In this document: one piece after another, positions 1-11,303 of the stretch
How positions within the stretch are numbered: position 1 is the first letter of the stretch
How the letters are laid out: every line of letters starts with the position of its first letter
Assembly: GCA_036429605.1 (NCBI GenBank)
Contig: JAVFKD010000002.1
Location: 248,001 to 312,000 of the forward strand
Source: Cladobotryum mycophilum
Taxonomy: Eukaryota; Ascomycota; Sordariomycetes; Hypocreales; Hypocreaceae
Length of the DNA: 64,000 nt
Reading direction: 5' to 3'
Program-made: the position numbers and the translations under genes
The notes under the pieces: generated by a model
What the model saw: the letters and a program-made list of their open reading frames with translations, nothing else
What the model was told of the DNA's origin: nothing
Database searches by the model: none

Positions 1-211
1 TATGTCAGAAGTTTTCTATTCTGATGTCCGGATGTTTTTGCCGTTCCAAAATCCATAACAGTTCCTGGCCGGTTAACAAACTATTAGAGGGCCTTTGCAC
101 CACTGGTATTTGCCTGGATCCGGGAACGCGTACAGCAAGTGATATCCACAATTCTTTTTACTCTATCATTATTTGATCAATTTGCCACACAAGACATCCC
201 AAGAAGTCCCA

Positions 212-1355
212 ATGAAAATCCCCCAGTTGTACGCCAACGATGGGCCGCTGCCCCCAGACCAGATTGGGCTGCTCGTCCCCACAGACCCTTTTACAACAGA
301 CTTTGGTGTCGTCCGTCAACGACTGGCTGATGATGGCTATGTCCTCTTGAAAGGTTTGCTTCCCCGCGAGGATGTTCTCAGAGTTCGAGAGAAATACTTT
401 GGACATCTGTCGGCGGCAAGCTTTCTCAAGCCAGGCACCGCTGCCGTAGATGGCATCTTCAACAGCGATCGAGACATCTCAGACTTCCCGAGCATGGGAG
501 CCACGGTTGTACCACCAGGTGGTGCCGACCAGTTCATGAAGCTTGCCACTGAAGTTCATACCATGCCATGATATCATGAATTTTGTCAACATCCCAAGTT
601 GATCGACTACGTGTCTAAGCTTAACAACTGGGGCTCCAATACACGCAGCATTGCCAGAACGGTCATAAGAAACGCCACCCCTGGAAACAAGGGAATTGGT
701 GTTCATTACGACTACATCTTCTTGCGCTATGGAGAGGATACTGTTCTGACTGGATGGGTGCCCATGGGCGACATTAAAATTGAAGGGGGTGGTTTAATTT
801 ACTTGGAAAAAGGTGAGTGCTATCGCATGAGCTATGATTCAACTGCGCTTTACTCACAACCGACCCTTTCATAGGCCATGAGCTTGGTATGCAATTCGAA
901 AAGGAGTTCACGGAAAAAGCCATAGCTAGCGGATTCAGTGAAGAAGAGGCAAAATCTGCGTACAACACCAACATGATGCAGGACGGTATCTTGGCCGACG
1001 GCGCTCGCGAGTATGGCCTTCAGCAAAAACGAAGATGGCTTGCCTCTGCGTACGAAGCCGGCGATGTTGTGCTGCACAGCTCCTACAGCGTACGTTCATC
1101 TATCAAGCCATTCTTTTTCCCCATTCCTCTTAGAATCCAGTTGGAGAATAAAACTAATCATAAGATAAAGATACATTCGTCCACCATTAACCATGATAAG
1201 GAGGGTATCATTCGCCTTGGTACTGATCTTCGCTTTGTGGATACCAGCAGACCTTGGGATGAGGTGAGTACTTGGTCGGTATGGCATTTTACTGAGATAA
1301 AAGCTAATCTGCATAGCGTTGGGATAATGTATTCCACCCTGATGACGGCCTATAA
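212..1355 (+). pseudogene. Phytanoyl-CoA dioxygenase-like (PhyH) gene with an in-frame stop
   Basis: The predicted product is an Fe(II)/2-oxoglutarate-dependent dioxygenase of the PhyH family. These enzymes hydroxylate or desaturate small molecules and often act as tailoring enzymes in fungal metabolite clusters. The HxD iron-binding pair is seen as GVHYDY near 704-721. The distal part is the typical IIRLGTDLRF block near 1207-1236. Exons read as 212-812, 875-1089, 1171-1263 and 1317-1355. The last splice gives the usual PWDERWD...DDGL-type ending. These exons sum to 316 codons, a normal length for the family. The only lesion I see is a TGA at 569-571 where a Trp codon (TGG) would fit; the same frame continues cleanly on both sides. 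It could be a true nonsense allele or a sequence error. The substrate is unknown. Confidence 0.7.
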
Positions 1356-2495
1356 GTGCCGTCATTGTTGGCGGTCACTCTTCGCCGTCACGATATAACT
1401 TCCAACAGTGTCTCTGAGAGCTGAAGCGCCATTCCTTTTGCCTCTTCACCATCTTTCTCGAGTTGGATGCAGTGGGAGGTCTACTAGTTTCTGCATAAAA
1501 AAGACGACTCACAGACCTTGTCAAGGATGAATCTACTCGGTTGCGATGCGACGTCGAGATGAGGCGCCGTGAAATATAGTAAGGTCTTGGAGAAGAGAGT
1601 GTATTCTGCCTGCAAGGTAGTGTGACCATTTAACAAGATGATCATTCATGGGTGAATACTTGTCGGGTTTGTCCGTGACATGAAACATGCATCATTAGTA
1701 CACGCAAATTAACATTTCCATCATTCACACACGTACAAGCATTTGGGGCCCACGAGTAATACATATTGGATATCATTGGCCACATCTTGACTGCGGGAAG
1801 ATTGCATCAGCCTGAATATGTCACTTCTCATAGCTTACTACATGGTCAGTGGCTTGATGCATGTATCAGTAGGAAACCTTTTAAGCCGTTTGGGGTATAC
1901 GGAGTGCAGGAAACGTAGCAAAGGCGCTGAGACTGATACTACTCCTTGCTTGCTTGTACACCGTATGTACCTTCAATCATGGTAGCAAAGGTTTCACTGA
2001 GCCTATTTGTAAAAGTGAGAGATTACAGGAGACGGGATGAACCCAATGGCGTAGTGTGCATGCTATAAAACCGTTGCATCTTTGACTCGGAACTGCAGAC
2101 TTGTCTCAGACATACATGCTGGCAAACAGAGCTGACATCTGGTGAGACATAAAAGTGTAATTCTCTAAAAAAAAAAAAAAAAAAGATTCCACAATTTATG
2201 GTCTGGTTTTTCTTCCAGATGCAATGCCGTATTTAACCCCCGGCAGGTCAAGTCGTTGCTTTGCCTGGGACAATTAGGTGACTAAAGGCTGGGCTCATAG
2301 GCCCTTGGGAAGTCTAGAAGGGGTGAGCCTAGACTTTTGCCCATGTTACCGCACTTGCCCCTGGAATGGTATCTGGTTTCTCTGTCCGTGGCATGGGATA
2401 ATACTTCGTTACGCAATTAGGTGTTATGCCCCCTATTCTTGAGACTACATAGTGGTAGACATTGTTCAAAAGTGACATCCATCGTACGTAGAAAG
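1356..2495. other. Intergenic, no gene seen
   Basis: I see no credible coding frame in this 1.1 kb stretch. It holds an 18-base poly(A) run at 2167-2184 and AT-rich sequence. It contains the 3' flanks of two convergent genes. Confidence 0.6.
2167..2184 (+). repeat. Poly(A) homopolymer, 18 bases
   Basis: An uninterrupted run of 18 A lies between two convergent genes. It is a simple-sequence tract with no assigned function. Confidence 0.9.
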
Positions 2496-5328
2496 TCATG
2501 TAGCCAGAACGAGTGCCTGTCTCGCATATGTATTTACCCCCTCTTTAGCAAGGTCATCATCATCCACGTTATCCAAAGTCCATTTCTCCGGCAGCATTCT
2601 CTTTACCAGTAGCATAGCCCCTTCGCTCCAATCTTGCATCCATTCCAAGAGTGGATCTACCCAATAAATGCTGGCCGCCATTCCTGCAACTGCAAGGGGT
2701 AGGGCTATGAAGCACGGTATTAGCACGGCAGGCTCCGGCCACCGGGTGATGATGAAATACAGAGCTGTCGCTACCGCACCTAGCCAGAGGCCGCCAAATA
2801 TGAGGAAGATGAAGAGGACCATGGCCATGGCTATGACACCAGCTAGAAACATGACAATGAAGAAAAAGAAGAGAAATTTGACAATCGCTCGATTGCCAAC
2901 CGAGTTTAATCGACGCGACGCAGATCCAGCACTGTTGGAAGAAAACCGATTGATAATTGTCGCCCGGCAGTGAAGGACGGCAACCCGGACCGAAGGGGAT
3001 CGCAACGTGATTCGAATGAGGTAGGTAGCCAAAACAACGAGGGAGAGTGTCAAACCCCAGGTCCACATCTTAGGTGGTGCTGCTAGAAGCTCGTGAACTT
3101 GCATCGAAAAGACCGAGGTGATGAACGAGATTGGGATGAAGAAGAAGGCGAGCTCAGTGAGCTTGTTGATGCCCGATGTTTGATCAATCACCTGAGACGA
3201 CTGAGCAAGACCCATGGAGGCTGTGAGTAGACCAAGTGTTTGCTCGGCTTGTGTTCGAAGGGCTTGCAGATCTGCGTTAAACGCTTCAATTTCTGAGACC
3301 AGATCCTTTGTAGAAGCAAGGATCGTAGATGATGCATTAAGATGAGCCCCCCATTCGCAAAGTTCTTGGAGGGTAGTTCGTATCCAATACACGTTCTGTC
3401 TAGTTGAGTTGCCGATGAGCTCGACAAGCTGATCATAAAGGGTAGCACTAAAGTCACTGTCCAAGTGATCAAGCTCCTGTCGTAGTTCCGCCATTAGCCT
3501 CCAAGAGTCATCAAGCAGCAGCCGCGTGAGAATAGACGGAATGATGGATTCATCTCCAAGCATATCGGCTGTTGAAGAAGAATTCAGATATCGGAGGATG
3601 AGATCTCGAGTCGGTAGAGAGTTCTTGCGAGCAAAATCACGATCGCGGGCGTGTGGTTTAGGGTCGCTATAATCCTGACGCAGCTCCTTCTCGTAATCCT
3701 CGTCGTAGTCGGAGTCATCAGTATATGTTGAATCAGAAGAGTAATCTAGGATGGATTCATTTGAGCCGATAGAACCGTCAAAGTCATGTTTTAGCTGGTG
3801 CTGGAGCCGCTCCTTTTTCTCCAGAAGCTGTTGTTTCTTAGCAGCCTTGGCCGCCTTCTTCTGCTCCTTGATGGATAGACGCGGCGGGGGTGGATCAAGA
3901 AACGTCTCGTCAACGTCCGCAGTTCGCCATAGTTCTTCGTCAGAGTAGGACTCTATTTCCATAGCTCTGGGCATGAATGTGAGTGATGGCGTCATCTCAT
4001 GTGTCTTCTCATGCTTCATATTTCGGACAGGGTCAAACAACAAGACAACTATCAGAGGCATCAGCTTTTGCTCCAACCAACCATCAAAGAACGCATCCCC
4101 TACCTGTTTTCCTGCCCTGTGCGTCTGTTCCCGACCAGTAGCTTGCTGCCTCTGGTGCCATTACTCTCAAGTCACGATTTTGCCATTGCGAGATGTTGAC
4201 AGGCAAGCCTTCAAATGTACTATAGGCGCGATAGACATTTGTCGCCTTGTAACGAGACCAAGTTTCATCTTCGGAACGTCTCGGTGCATCTTTCCTTTCC
4301 TTCTTGGCCTTCTTCTCCCTCCTTTCCTTGGCTCTCGTCATATGGGCTTCCCTCTTCTTCGTAACGAGTCGACCGTACCAATCCAGAACAACATCCCGCT
4401 CCATCACCCATCGGCCGTCTCCAAGTCGACCATCGACCTCATTCTCATGGAAACCCTTCCTGCCCAAGTAGTGCATCTGACCCAAGCGACCCCAACGAAG
4501 ATGGGCCCAATCTTGCGCCTTGACTCGTCGCGGAATATTCCATTCGGTTCGCTGGCCGGTGCCGGGAAGTGCTCGGTGTCGGAATCGAGTCTCGCGCGCA
4601 GCCCAGTTCATCCACACGGCATTGAACACCTTGAGCTGGCTATCACTCGCAGCGTACCCTGAGTTGACGAGATGCTCGAACCAAAATTCCGGCTCTATCG
4701 AGAACATCTGCCCCAGAGCGCCCATCACGAAGCGACTCAAGTCGCTAACCAGGATAACACGAACATGGCAGTTTTCGGGTCGTGACTGGAGTGTATTTGC
4801 GAGTTGGTTCTTGCTCGTTATTTGTTCGTTTCGTGGGGCAGAGTCTTCGGCGAGGTAGTCGACAATGGTTATCGAGGCGGATGAGAGGCCTTGGAATCGT
4901 TCGCGACGTGTAATGTTTAGCCATCTGGGATCCCATCGAGCTCGATTGTCGAGATTGTTCATGTAGAGCTCTGCCAATGTCTCTAACCAATGCGACAAGT
5001 TCGAAAACTCCTCTTCTGCCGGTTGCGCGGTCCCTCCCCCGTCCCGAACCGCGTCTCTACCGTCCTTGACGCCATGGCTTCGCACGCCCGTCGACTGTCG
5101 CCCGACTAAGGTAGAACTAGATGTATCGTAGCGCTCAAAGTTTTGAAACGGCCGGATGCCTTCTTCGAGTCGAGAGGGGATGAGCTCGGAACTGCCGTGG
5201 GGATCGAGTGAGTTGCGGGGAACACTGTATGCTGGGTTCCAGCGCTGTGACCGCGGCCAGCCAAGCGGGTAAACGTGGTGCCCCGCGTCGTTGTCTTCGG
5301 CGTCACGAGACCTTTTGTTGGGTGGCAT
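2496..5328 (-). CDS. CorA-like Mg2+/metal transporter-family membrane protein
   Basis: Two long open frames join across a 55-nt intron at 4049-4103 (GTAGGG...CTGATAG). This gives one protein of about 925 residues, with exons 5328-4104 and 4048-2496. The first half is soluble and charged. It contains a block around SDLSRFVMGALGQMF that I associate with fungal CorA-like proteins. The middle holds a Lys/Ala/Glu-rich coiled segment and acidic stretches. Near the C-terminus is the CorA-type pore helix LAFFFIPISFITSVFSMQVHEL, followed by a second helix and then two or three further hydrophobic segments. The canonical GMN selectivity motif reads SMQ here, so ion specificity cannot be inferred. I chose the start at MPPNKRS (5328); a Met 13 codons upstream (5367) is possible. 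It sits inside the metabolite locus but has no obvious biosynthetic role. Confidence 0.75.
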
Positions 5329-5627
5329 GATGCACACAGCGATAGTATCGCTACAGTAACAATGCAAGATCTATGTATAACAAATATTGATGCATATTGG
5401 CAGAATGGGTGAAGAACAGATTTAAGACTCACTAGGCATCTTACCATACTATGAGTCGTAAGCTGAACTTGAGCTCAATGCTCAGCTCTTGAATCTTGAC
5501 AAGTCATAAGGGCGTATTAGTGGATAGCTCGCCCAAAGCTTGAAACACACAACTGTTTATTTGGAACAGGGCTTCTGAATACTTATTTAATATTTAATAT
5601 TTTTATTTATTACTTGTATTGCACGTA
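5329..5627. other. Intergenic, AT-rich
   Basis: This short spacer separates the CorA-like gene start from the end of the PKS relic. It contains a very AT-rich run at about 5580-5615. No gene is visible. Confidence 0.5.
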
Positions 5628-8600
5628 TCAGCAGCATTCAGATATCCATGCCTTCAATTCTGCAATATTGGGACACTCGAGAAACACCGTGTTCTTGATC
5701 TCCAAGTCCAGCTCCATGCGAAATTTCTCTGACAGTACGAGTGACATTAGTGAATCAATGCCGAGTTCAATAAATGATGCATCATCCGTCAAGCTGGATC
5801 TTTCAACCCTCATCTCCTGCGCAATCAGCCGTAAGTACTTCTCCACCGTAGAGTTGTCGCTGACTGTAGGAGATGGTGGTATCTGTTTGGCATTCGCCTT
5901 TACACTCGGGACGGTGTGAGACGATGTCCTTTGTTTCTTAGGGGGTGGCATATCTTCAGCTGAAGAATCTCGAGTCGAAGAATGTATTGGGCGAACTGAT
6001 GAAGTTGATGGCTGTTGCTGAGGTGGAGATTGTTTTGTAGAAGTCACCACGCTCTTGCTTGTGCTTGTTTACCTCGAGCCATTGCTTTTCTCTGAGATGT
6101 AACTTTCCGGGCGTTGATTCGGTAGCATCTGTGCTTGTTCAACGTTGAACTCACAGAGGTTGATAGAAGGCTTGTTGGCAACTGCCTGATGACTATACCG
6201 TTCCCATAGAAGCATATCCATTCACCCTGCATCTTTTCAGAAGTGGCAATAGCGACGGATGCCAGAGATTAGATTGGGCTGTCCGACGAGCCCGATTTGT
6301 ATCAATTACTTCCTTAGTAATAACCTGCTGCACGGATGGCGTTTGAATCGAGGAAGATGACCCTTGGCCTTGATCCCGTGGGCGCTTTCTAGGAGGGTAG
6401 GCCTTGTCCAAGGTCCAAGTCCCCTTGTATTGAATCCAGTAGTTCTTCTCATTCCAGCAATACGCTGGCAGGTTCAGTAATTGGTGGGCTCGCTCATAAA
6501 GCCGGAGATACTCATTCCATTCCACAGGCACGCCTTCACGGTGTAATCTTGCCAGCGCGCCCGCCAGAGCCTTGAAGTTGTCTTCATTACGACGAATAGA
6601 CGATACAGTCGTAGCTCCTAGGAATACACTACGCACAAACGCACCACAAGCCGGATGAGGGCTGATGTCAACCCAAACAGTTTGATCGTCAATGATGTCA
6701 GTTTCATACGCGGCTTTGACTGCATCAACGAAATTGACGGGTTCTCTAGTAGCCCGTCCGAGGTACTATGCGTTTATTGTCTTCTTGTCGAAAATGACAT
6801 CGCCGAGAAGAGGAGACAGGATTGGCATCCGCGGCGCCTTGAAAGTGACATGACAGGCAACTTCTTCGTAAGTTGTCAAGAGAGGCTCCATCTGCGCCGT
6901 ATAGAAAGCAAAAGGTAGATCTAGGTGGATACACTTAAATCCCTTAGATTCCAATGTGGTTCGGATGGCTATCATGTCGCTACTCCGTCCACTAATGGCT
7001 GTGTCTTGAGGCCCATTGAGGCATGATATCTTGAATGAGATATTACCAACAGCACTCTTGATGTCATTGACGCTTGCCCGTACCGATAGCATAACACACT
7101 CACTGGGATTACAGCAAGCTTCCACCAACTGTGCCCGTTTTCCTGCCAAGAATCTGGCATCTGTCGCTGACAGCACGCCTGCTGTTACTAGAGCAGCGTA
7201 TTCGCCAAGACTGTGGCCAATGACAGCACTTGTTACGACACCTAGGTATCACCATAGTCGTGAAAGAGCAATCTCAACAACGAGGATGGCCAGTTGTGTG
7301 TCTACTGAAGATACTACGCCCGGAGCTGCATCGCTCTCCTCGGCACACTCAATTCTAGGCAAGATCGATGAGAATCCAAACCGTTAGACAAGGCCATCTA
7401 ACTAGAGGACCTCGGCGTGGTGTGCTGATTCCGTCATCAAAGGCCCCCTGTCCCGTGAAGGCAAAGACTACGGCGGGTGGTGTAGAAGGTACGGGGCGAA
7501 TTTCATCAATCGTATGCACAGCATTCGTTAGAATGCCTAGTAGCTCCTCAGTACTACTCACAGCTATGGCCAGACGTACTGGGTGATGGATACGTCTGGC
7601 AGCTAACGTATAGGCAAGGTCGCCTAGACTTGTGTCGGGCTGCTTTTCAAGAAATTGAAGAAGTGCCTGTGCATTTCCGCGCAGTGAGTGCTTGCTCTTA
7701 GCTGACAGGGCGACCACATGGGTGCCTCGGGGGTCTGTAGCCAGATGGGCGCGAGTAGGCGCATCCTCCAGCACGAGCCCAGCATTAAGCTATGCTAGAT
7801 TCCGTACGGCAACCGGGTTCATTTCTGTGACGAGGCCTACATGTAGGGGGATCACCCCTTTTATAAGACTAGTAGGACCCCGACTAACGACGCAATACTA
7901 TGGCTAGGGTTAGGGTTCCCCACCATGACCAATGTTGGCCTTGACAGCTCCCAAGTGCAATCGCTGATCTGGTCGCCGTCGTCGTGTTAATGGTGCAAAT
8001 ACGGTAGCGACAGATTCGGATTCCACAGTATCGCCAGTCTGTGTGCCTGCGCCGTGAAGCTCCATGTGTCCAACGTCAAGAGGGCTCACACCAGCAGCGT
8101 GCAACAACTAGCGGTAGTCATCTATCTATGCCCCAGTGTGTGGTTGTGTTATGGAGCTGGCCTCGCCAGAGTGGTTCGTAGCTGCTGCACTTATCACAGC
8201 TAAGATGTTGTCATTGTCCATCTGGGCGTCTTCTAGATTTTTAATGGCGACGGATCCAATACCATTGGCACGACAATAACCATCTGCGTTATTGTCACAC
8301 ACCTTGCACTGACTCGTCTTGGACAGGCAGTAGCCTTTGCAGAGTATGCTAAAGTTCTCTGAGTTGGTGATGACATTCAACCCTCCCGCAAGCACCATAT
8401 CAGCTTCATCTCCTCAGAGAGCAGAGCATGCTGCTTGAACAGCGGCAAGACTACTTGAACAGGGAGTGTCAATATTGAAACTTTGGCCACCGAATTTAAA
8501 GAAATAATTAATTCGCCCATTAGCGAAGGCGTGAACGCCGCCTAGCACGGCATATGTCTCATGACATTAGTCCGCATTGGTCTCACGCCGGCCGTCACTT

Positions 8601-10386
8601 GTCTGACCATAATATGTACTAACGCGCTTCACGGAAGTCGATGGCGTGCGATTCAGTGAATAGCCTGACATCTCAAGTGCCTCATAGGCCGTCACAAGCG
8701 CCAGCCGGTGTATTGGGTCCGTTTGTTCTGCCTATAGCAAGAGACGTGTCAGCTTTCATCCAAGCTTATACCGAGGACGGGGTCATTACCTCACGTGGGG
8801 ACATGTTGAAGAATGCAGCATCAAAGTAACCTGGATTATCGATGAAGTTGCCATACGGCGTCTCTGTCGTGTTTGGTATCTTACCAGAGAGTTCAAAATA
8901 CGTAGTCCGGTCGAATCTATCCAATGATACCTTGGAATGGACATCGCGGACATCCATGAGCAAGTTCCAAAAAGACTCTGTGTCATTAGCACCACCAGGC
9001 GGACGACACGACATGCCATCAATAGCCAATTTAGTCCTTGCGGCTCGCTGGATGGTCCTCCTGCGTTAACCATTTGCTCAAGTCTTTATGTGTTAAGGCC
9101 AACGCAGGCAAGCTGCTTTCTATAGCTACACTCAGACTCTTTGTTGAATCACACTTGAGAAGTTGAAGAAACTGGTAGTGAGTTGACACTGAAAGGGAGT
9201 CGAGGACACCGCTGGTCATCTTGCCAAAGTCACTGGGACGCATAATGATATCGAAAACTACTGCTGCGTAGATTTCACCGACCGTGTTCGCACCATATGG
9301 CATGCCTTTTGTTGCTGAGAGAAGAGAGAAATAGGTAGGATGTGGAGGATACCACAGCGACTCGCAACCGCGCAAGATAGACTCCACGTCCGATACGTTG
9401 TAAATGTGAGAAGTCTGATAGATACCACTTTTGATAAGCTGTCGAATATTCCGTGAGCATCTAAGCACCTGCGACGATTGAAATGCTTTCAACAAACGGG
9501 ATTGGGGCCCTCAAACACTGGCAGATATCTTCTCACAGACATTGATGAAGACTTTGAGGGGTTCTGGACAATGCTAATGCCATAATCAGCTTTTATAAAG
9601 ACTTGGAAATCAGTACTGAGATGCGGAATAAGTCACTCACTGTCATTTTATTAAATTGGTCCAATTCTCTCTGGACATCTTCCACTGAGACATCAGTCAC
9701 GGTGTAGGTCCTACTTTGAGGATCGCCTTCTGCCTCGCTCGGCTCAAGTGACTGCGCGACTGTTCATGTATAGAGAGAGTCGGAAAGCTAATCGCACACA
9801 GTCTGCACCTCCTTGTGCTAGCTCAATACGAGAAGACGAGGCAGATACAGCTGCTGCAGAGAGCAGTCCAATACCCAAACCTGAGAGGGTTGCGCCGCCT
9901 CGGTCGAAGAGGTAGCCTTGGGCATGTGCTTCATGACGCCTGAGAAGGTTACTGTCATTTCCTTTCTCAGTTGCGTAACCAAAACCCTATAATTACTGAT
10001 ATCTTCAGTGTGCAAAGTAAAGCTGATTTGAGCGCCGAACCAAGTGGGCCATGTTGCAGGGAAGTATATTGAGCAGCGAGTGCTATTTTTTTCTGCCAGA
10101 GCTGAAGCAAATGTCGCTGTGGCGACGGTAGGGTTGCGATTTTATCTCTCAGTGTTTCGATACACCTTGACAAGAAGGAAGATAGAATGGTATATTTTCG
10201 TTCCTTGGAACGTTTATGGATGCTAGTAAACAGCCCGGCATAGTCAGTGGGTAATTCAGCATCGAGGAAAAGAAAGGTAGTAGGTGTGTCTGAGAGCAGT
10301 GAGCCAGTGCTGGTAGAGTTGGGCGATGACATGGATAGTTCGGACATGTTAGACCAGGAGTGTGAAGTTGACTCTCTGTCTCTCAT
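5628..10386 (-). pseudogene. Decayed non-reducing polyketide synthase (SAT-KS-MAT-PT remnant-ACP)
   Basis: Translated pieces on the minus strand follow the domain order of a TE-less non-reducing iterative PKS. The SAT-like part lies at about 10386-9031, with GLGIG at the position of the usual GxCxG active site. The KS lies at about 9029-7800 with DTPCSSSLAA, a histidine motif HGAGTQTGD and KANIGHG. The MAT lies at about 7774-6500 with GHSLGEYAAL. Then comes the beginning of a product-template domain, and a final ACP with ELGIDSLMS at about 5700-5770. A KS intron still splices cleanly after SPRE, near 8790. In-frame stops occur at 8567-8569, 8414-8416, 7249-7251 and 6766-6768. The KS has a small insertion near 7890-7918. 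Most of the product-template domain is missing around 6050-6210. The gene cannot make a working synthase. It ends at the ACP with no thioesterase, which matches the separate thioesterase gene next door. Confidence 0.9.
7904..7917 (+). repeat. Short telomere-like CTAGGGTTAGGGTT motif
   Basis: Two TTAGGG-type units (the first with C in place of T) sit exactly where the KS domain of the PKS relic loses its frame, just after KANIGHG. It is only 14 bases, so chance is possible. Confidence 0.4.
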
Positions 10387-11303
10387 GAGAAGGGTATATG
10401 ATCAAACTGGTGACGAGGATTATCTAATGTAAGTGGACATGCCCTATAAATATTCTCATGCCGATGCCATTACCTCTTCCTCATCGGCTACACGTCTCTC
10501 TGTTATATTCTCAATGGTGGCTAAATGACTATAACGCACAATCAAGTAATTATGCCCCATCTCCCAAGCACCTTGTGTACCAAATCAACCACTTCACCCT
10601 CTGCCAGTCCCATTAAACACTCGACAAAAATGCCAAGACAACGAAGGGCCCGAACAGTCCCACGGATCAACACATCATGTCATAAATGCATAATACAAGA
10701 ACTGAAACATGTAATATAAACCTGCATCTTACTTCTCGGCAGGCCGGCTCTCGCTGCTTGTTTTTACTGCTCCAGACACGGCCCGGGGTGGTTTGCATCG
10801 TATCCACAACGCAATGGAGATACTCGTGCATTTACGAAGAGCATGCAGCCCTGCGCCAGATCAAGTGATCATAGCAGCCCAACAATGCTAACCAGAGCGA
10901 TCGAGATGGTTGCATACTTATGCTCCGCGGATCACTGGGAATAGTTACTACGTTAGCAAAAAGGTATTAATCATCATATTTCCCATCCCTTGTCAGACGA
11001 TCAGGTCCACTTTTTGGACCAGGTTTATCTCATTGTAAAATGAAAGCATGTATTTATGCTTTCTATGATGTATTTTGTTCATCACTCTAGATATATGTGA
11101 ACAAAATGAATAATATTACAACTATTTGAGGGCTCGGCCCGAGGACAGTTGAGAAACTCCCCTCTTCTAGAGAGTCAAGAGAAACCAGGCATGTTCAGAC
11201 CGCTTCAATCTGTTCATTATCTCCATACAAGTTTCTACATTATCTTCCTCTGTTCGGCACTTCACTCGGAGCCGATATAATCTTGCTCAACTGCCGAGGA
11301 CTG
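10387..11303. other. Intergenic, upstream of the PKS relic
   Basis: No gene is visible in these 0.9 kb. The stretch contains the former promoter side of the PKS relic and the 3' flank of the thioesterase gene. Short open frames here have no recognisable content. Confidence 0.5.

Noticed and set aside
3973..4662. A 229-codon plus-strand frame overlapping the CorA-like gene
   Set aside because: The minus strand has the membrane-protein motifs and a consistent intron; this frame has none.
2496..5367. Two separate genes (a 427-aa soluble protein and a 526-aa membrane protein)
   Set aside because: A 55-nt GT..AG intron at 4049-4103 joins the frames exactly, giving a 926-codon gene of normal CorA-like layout.
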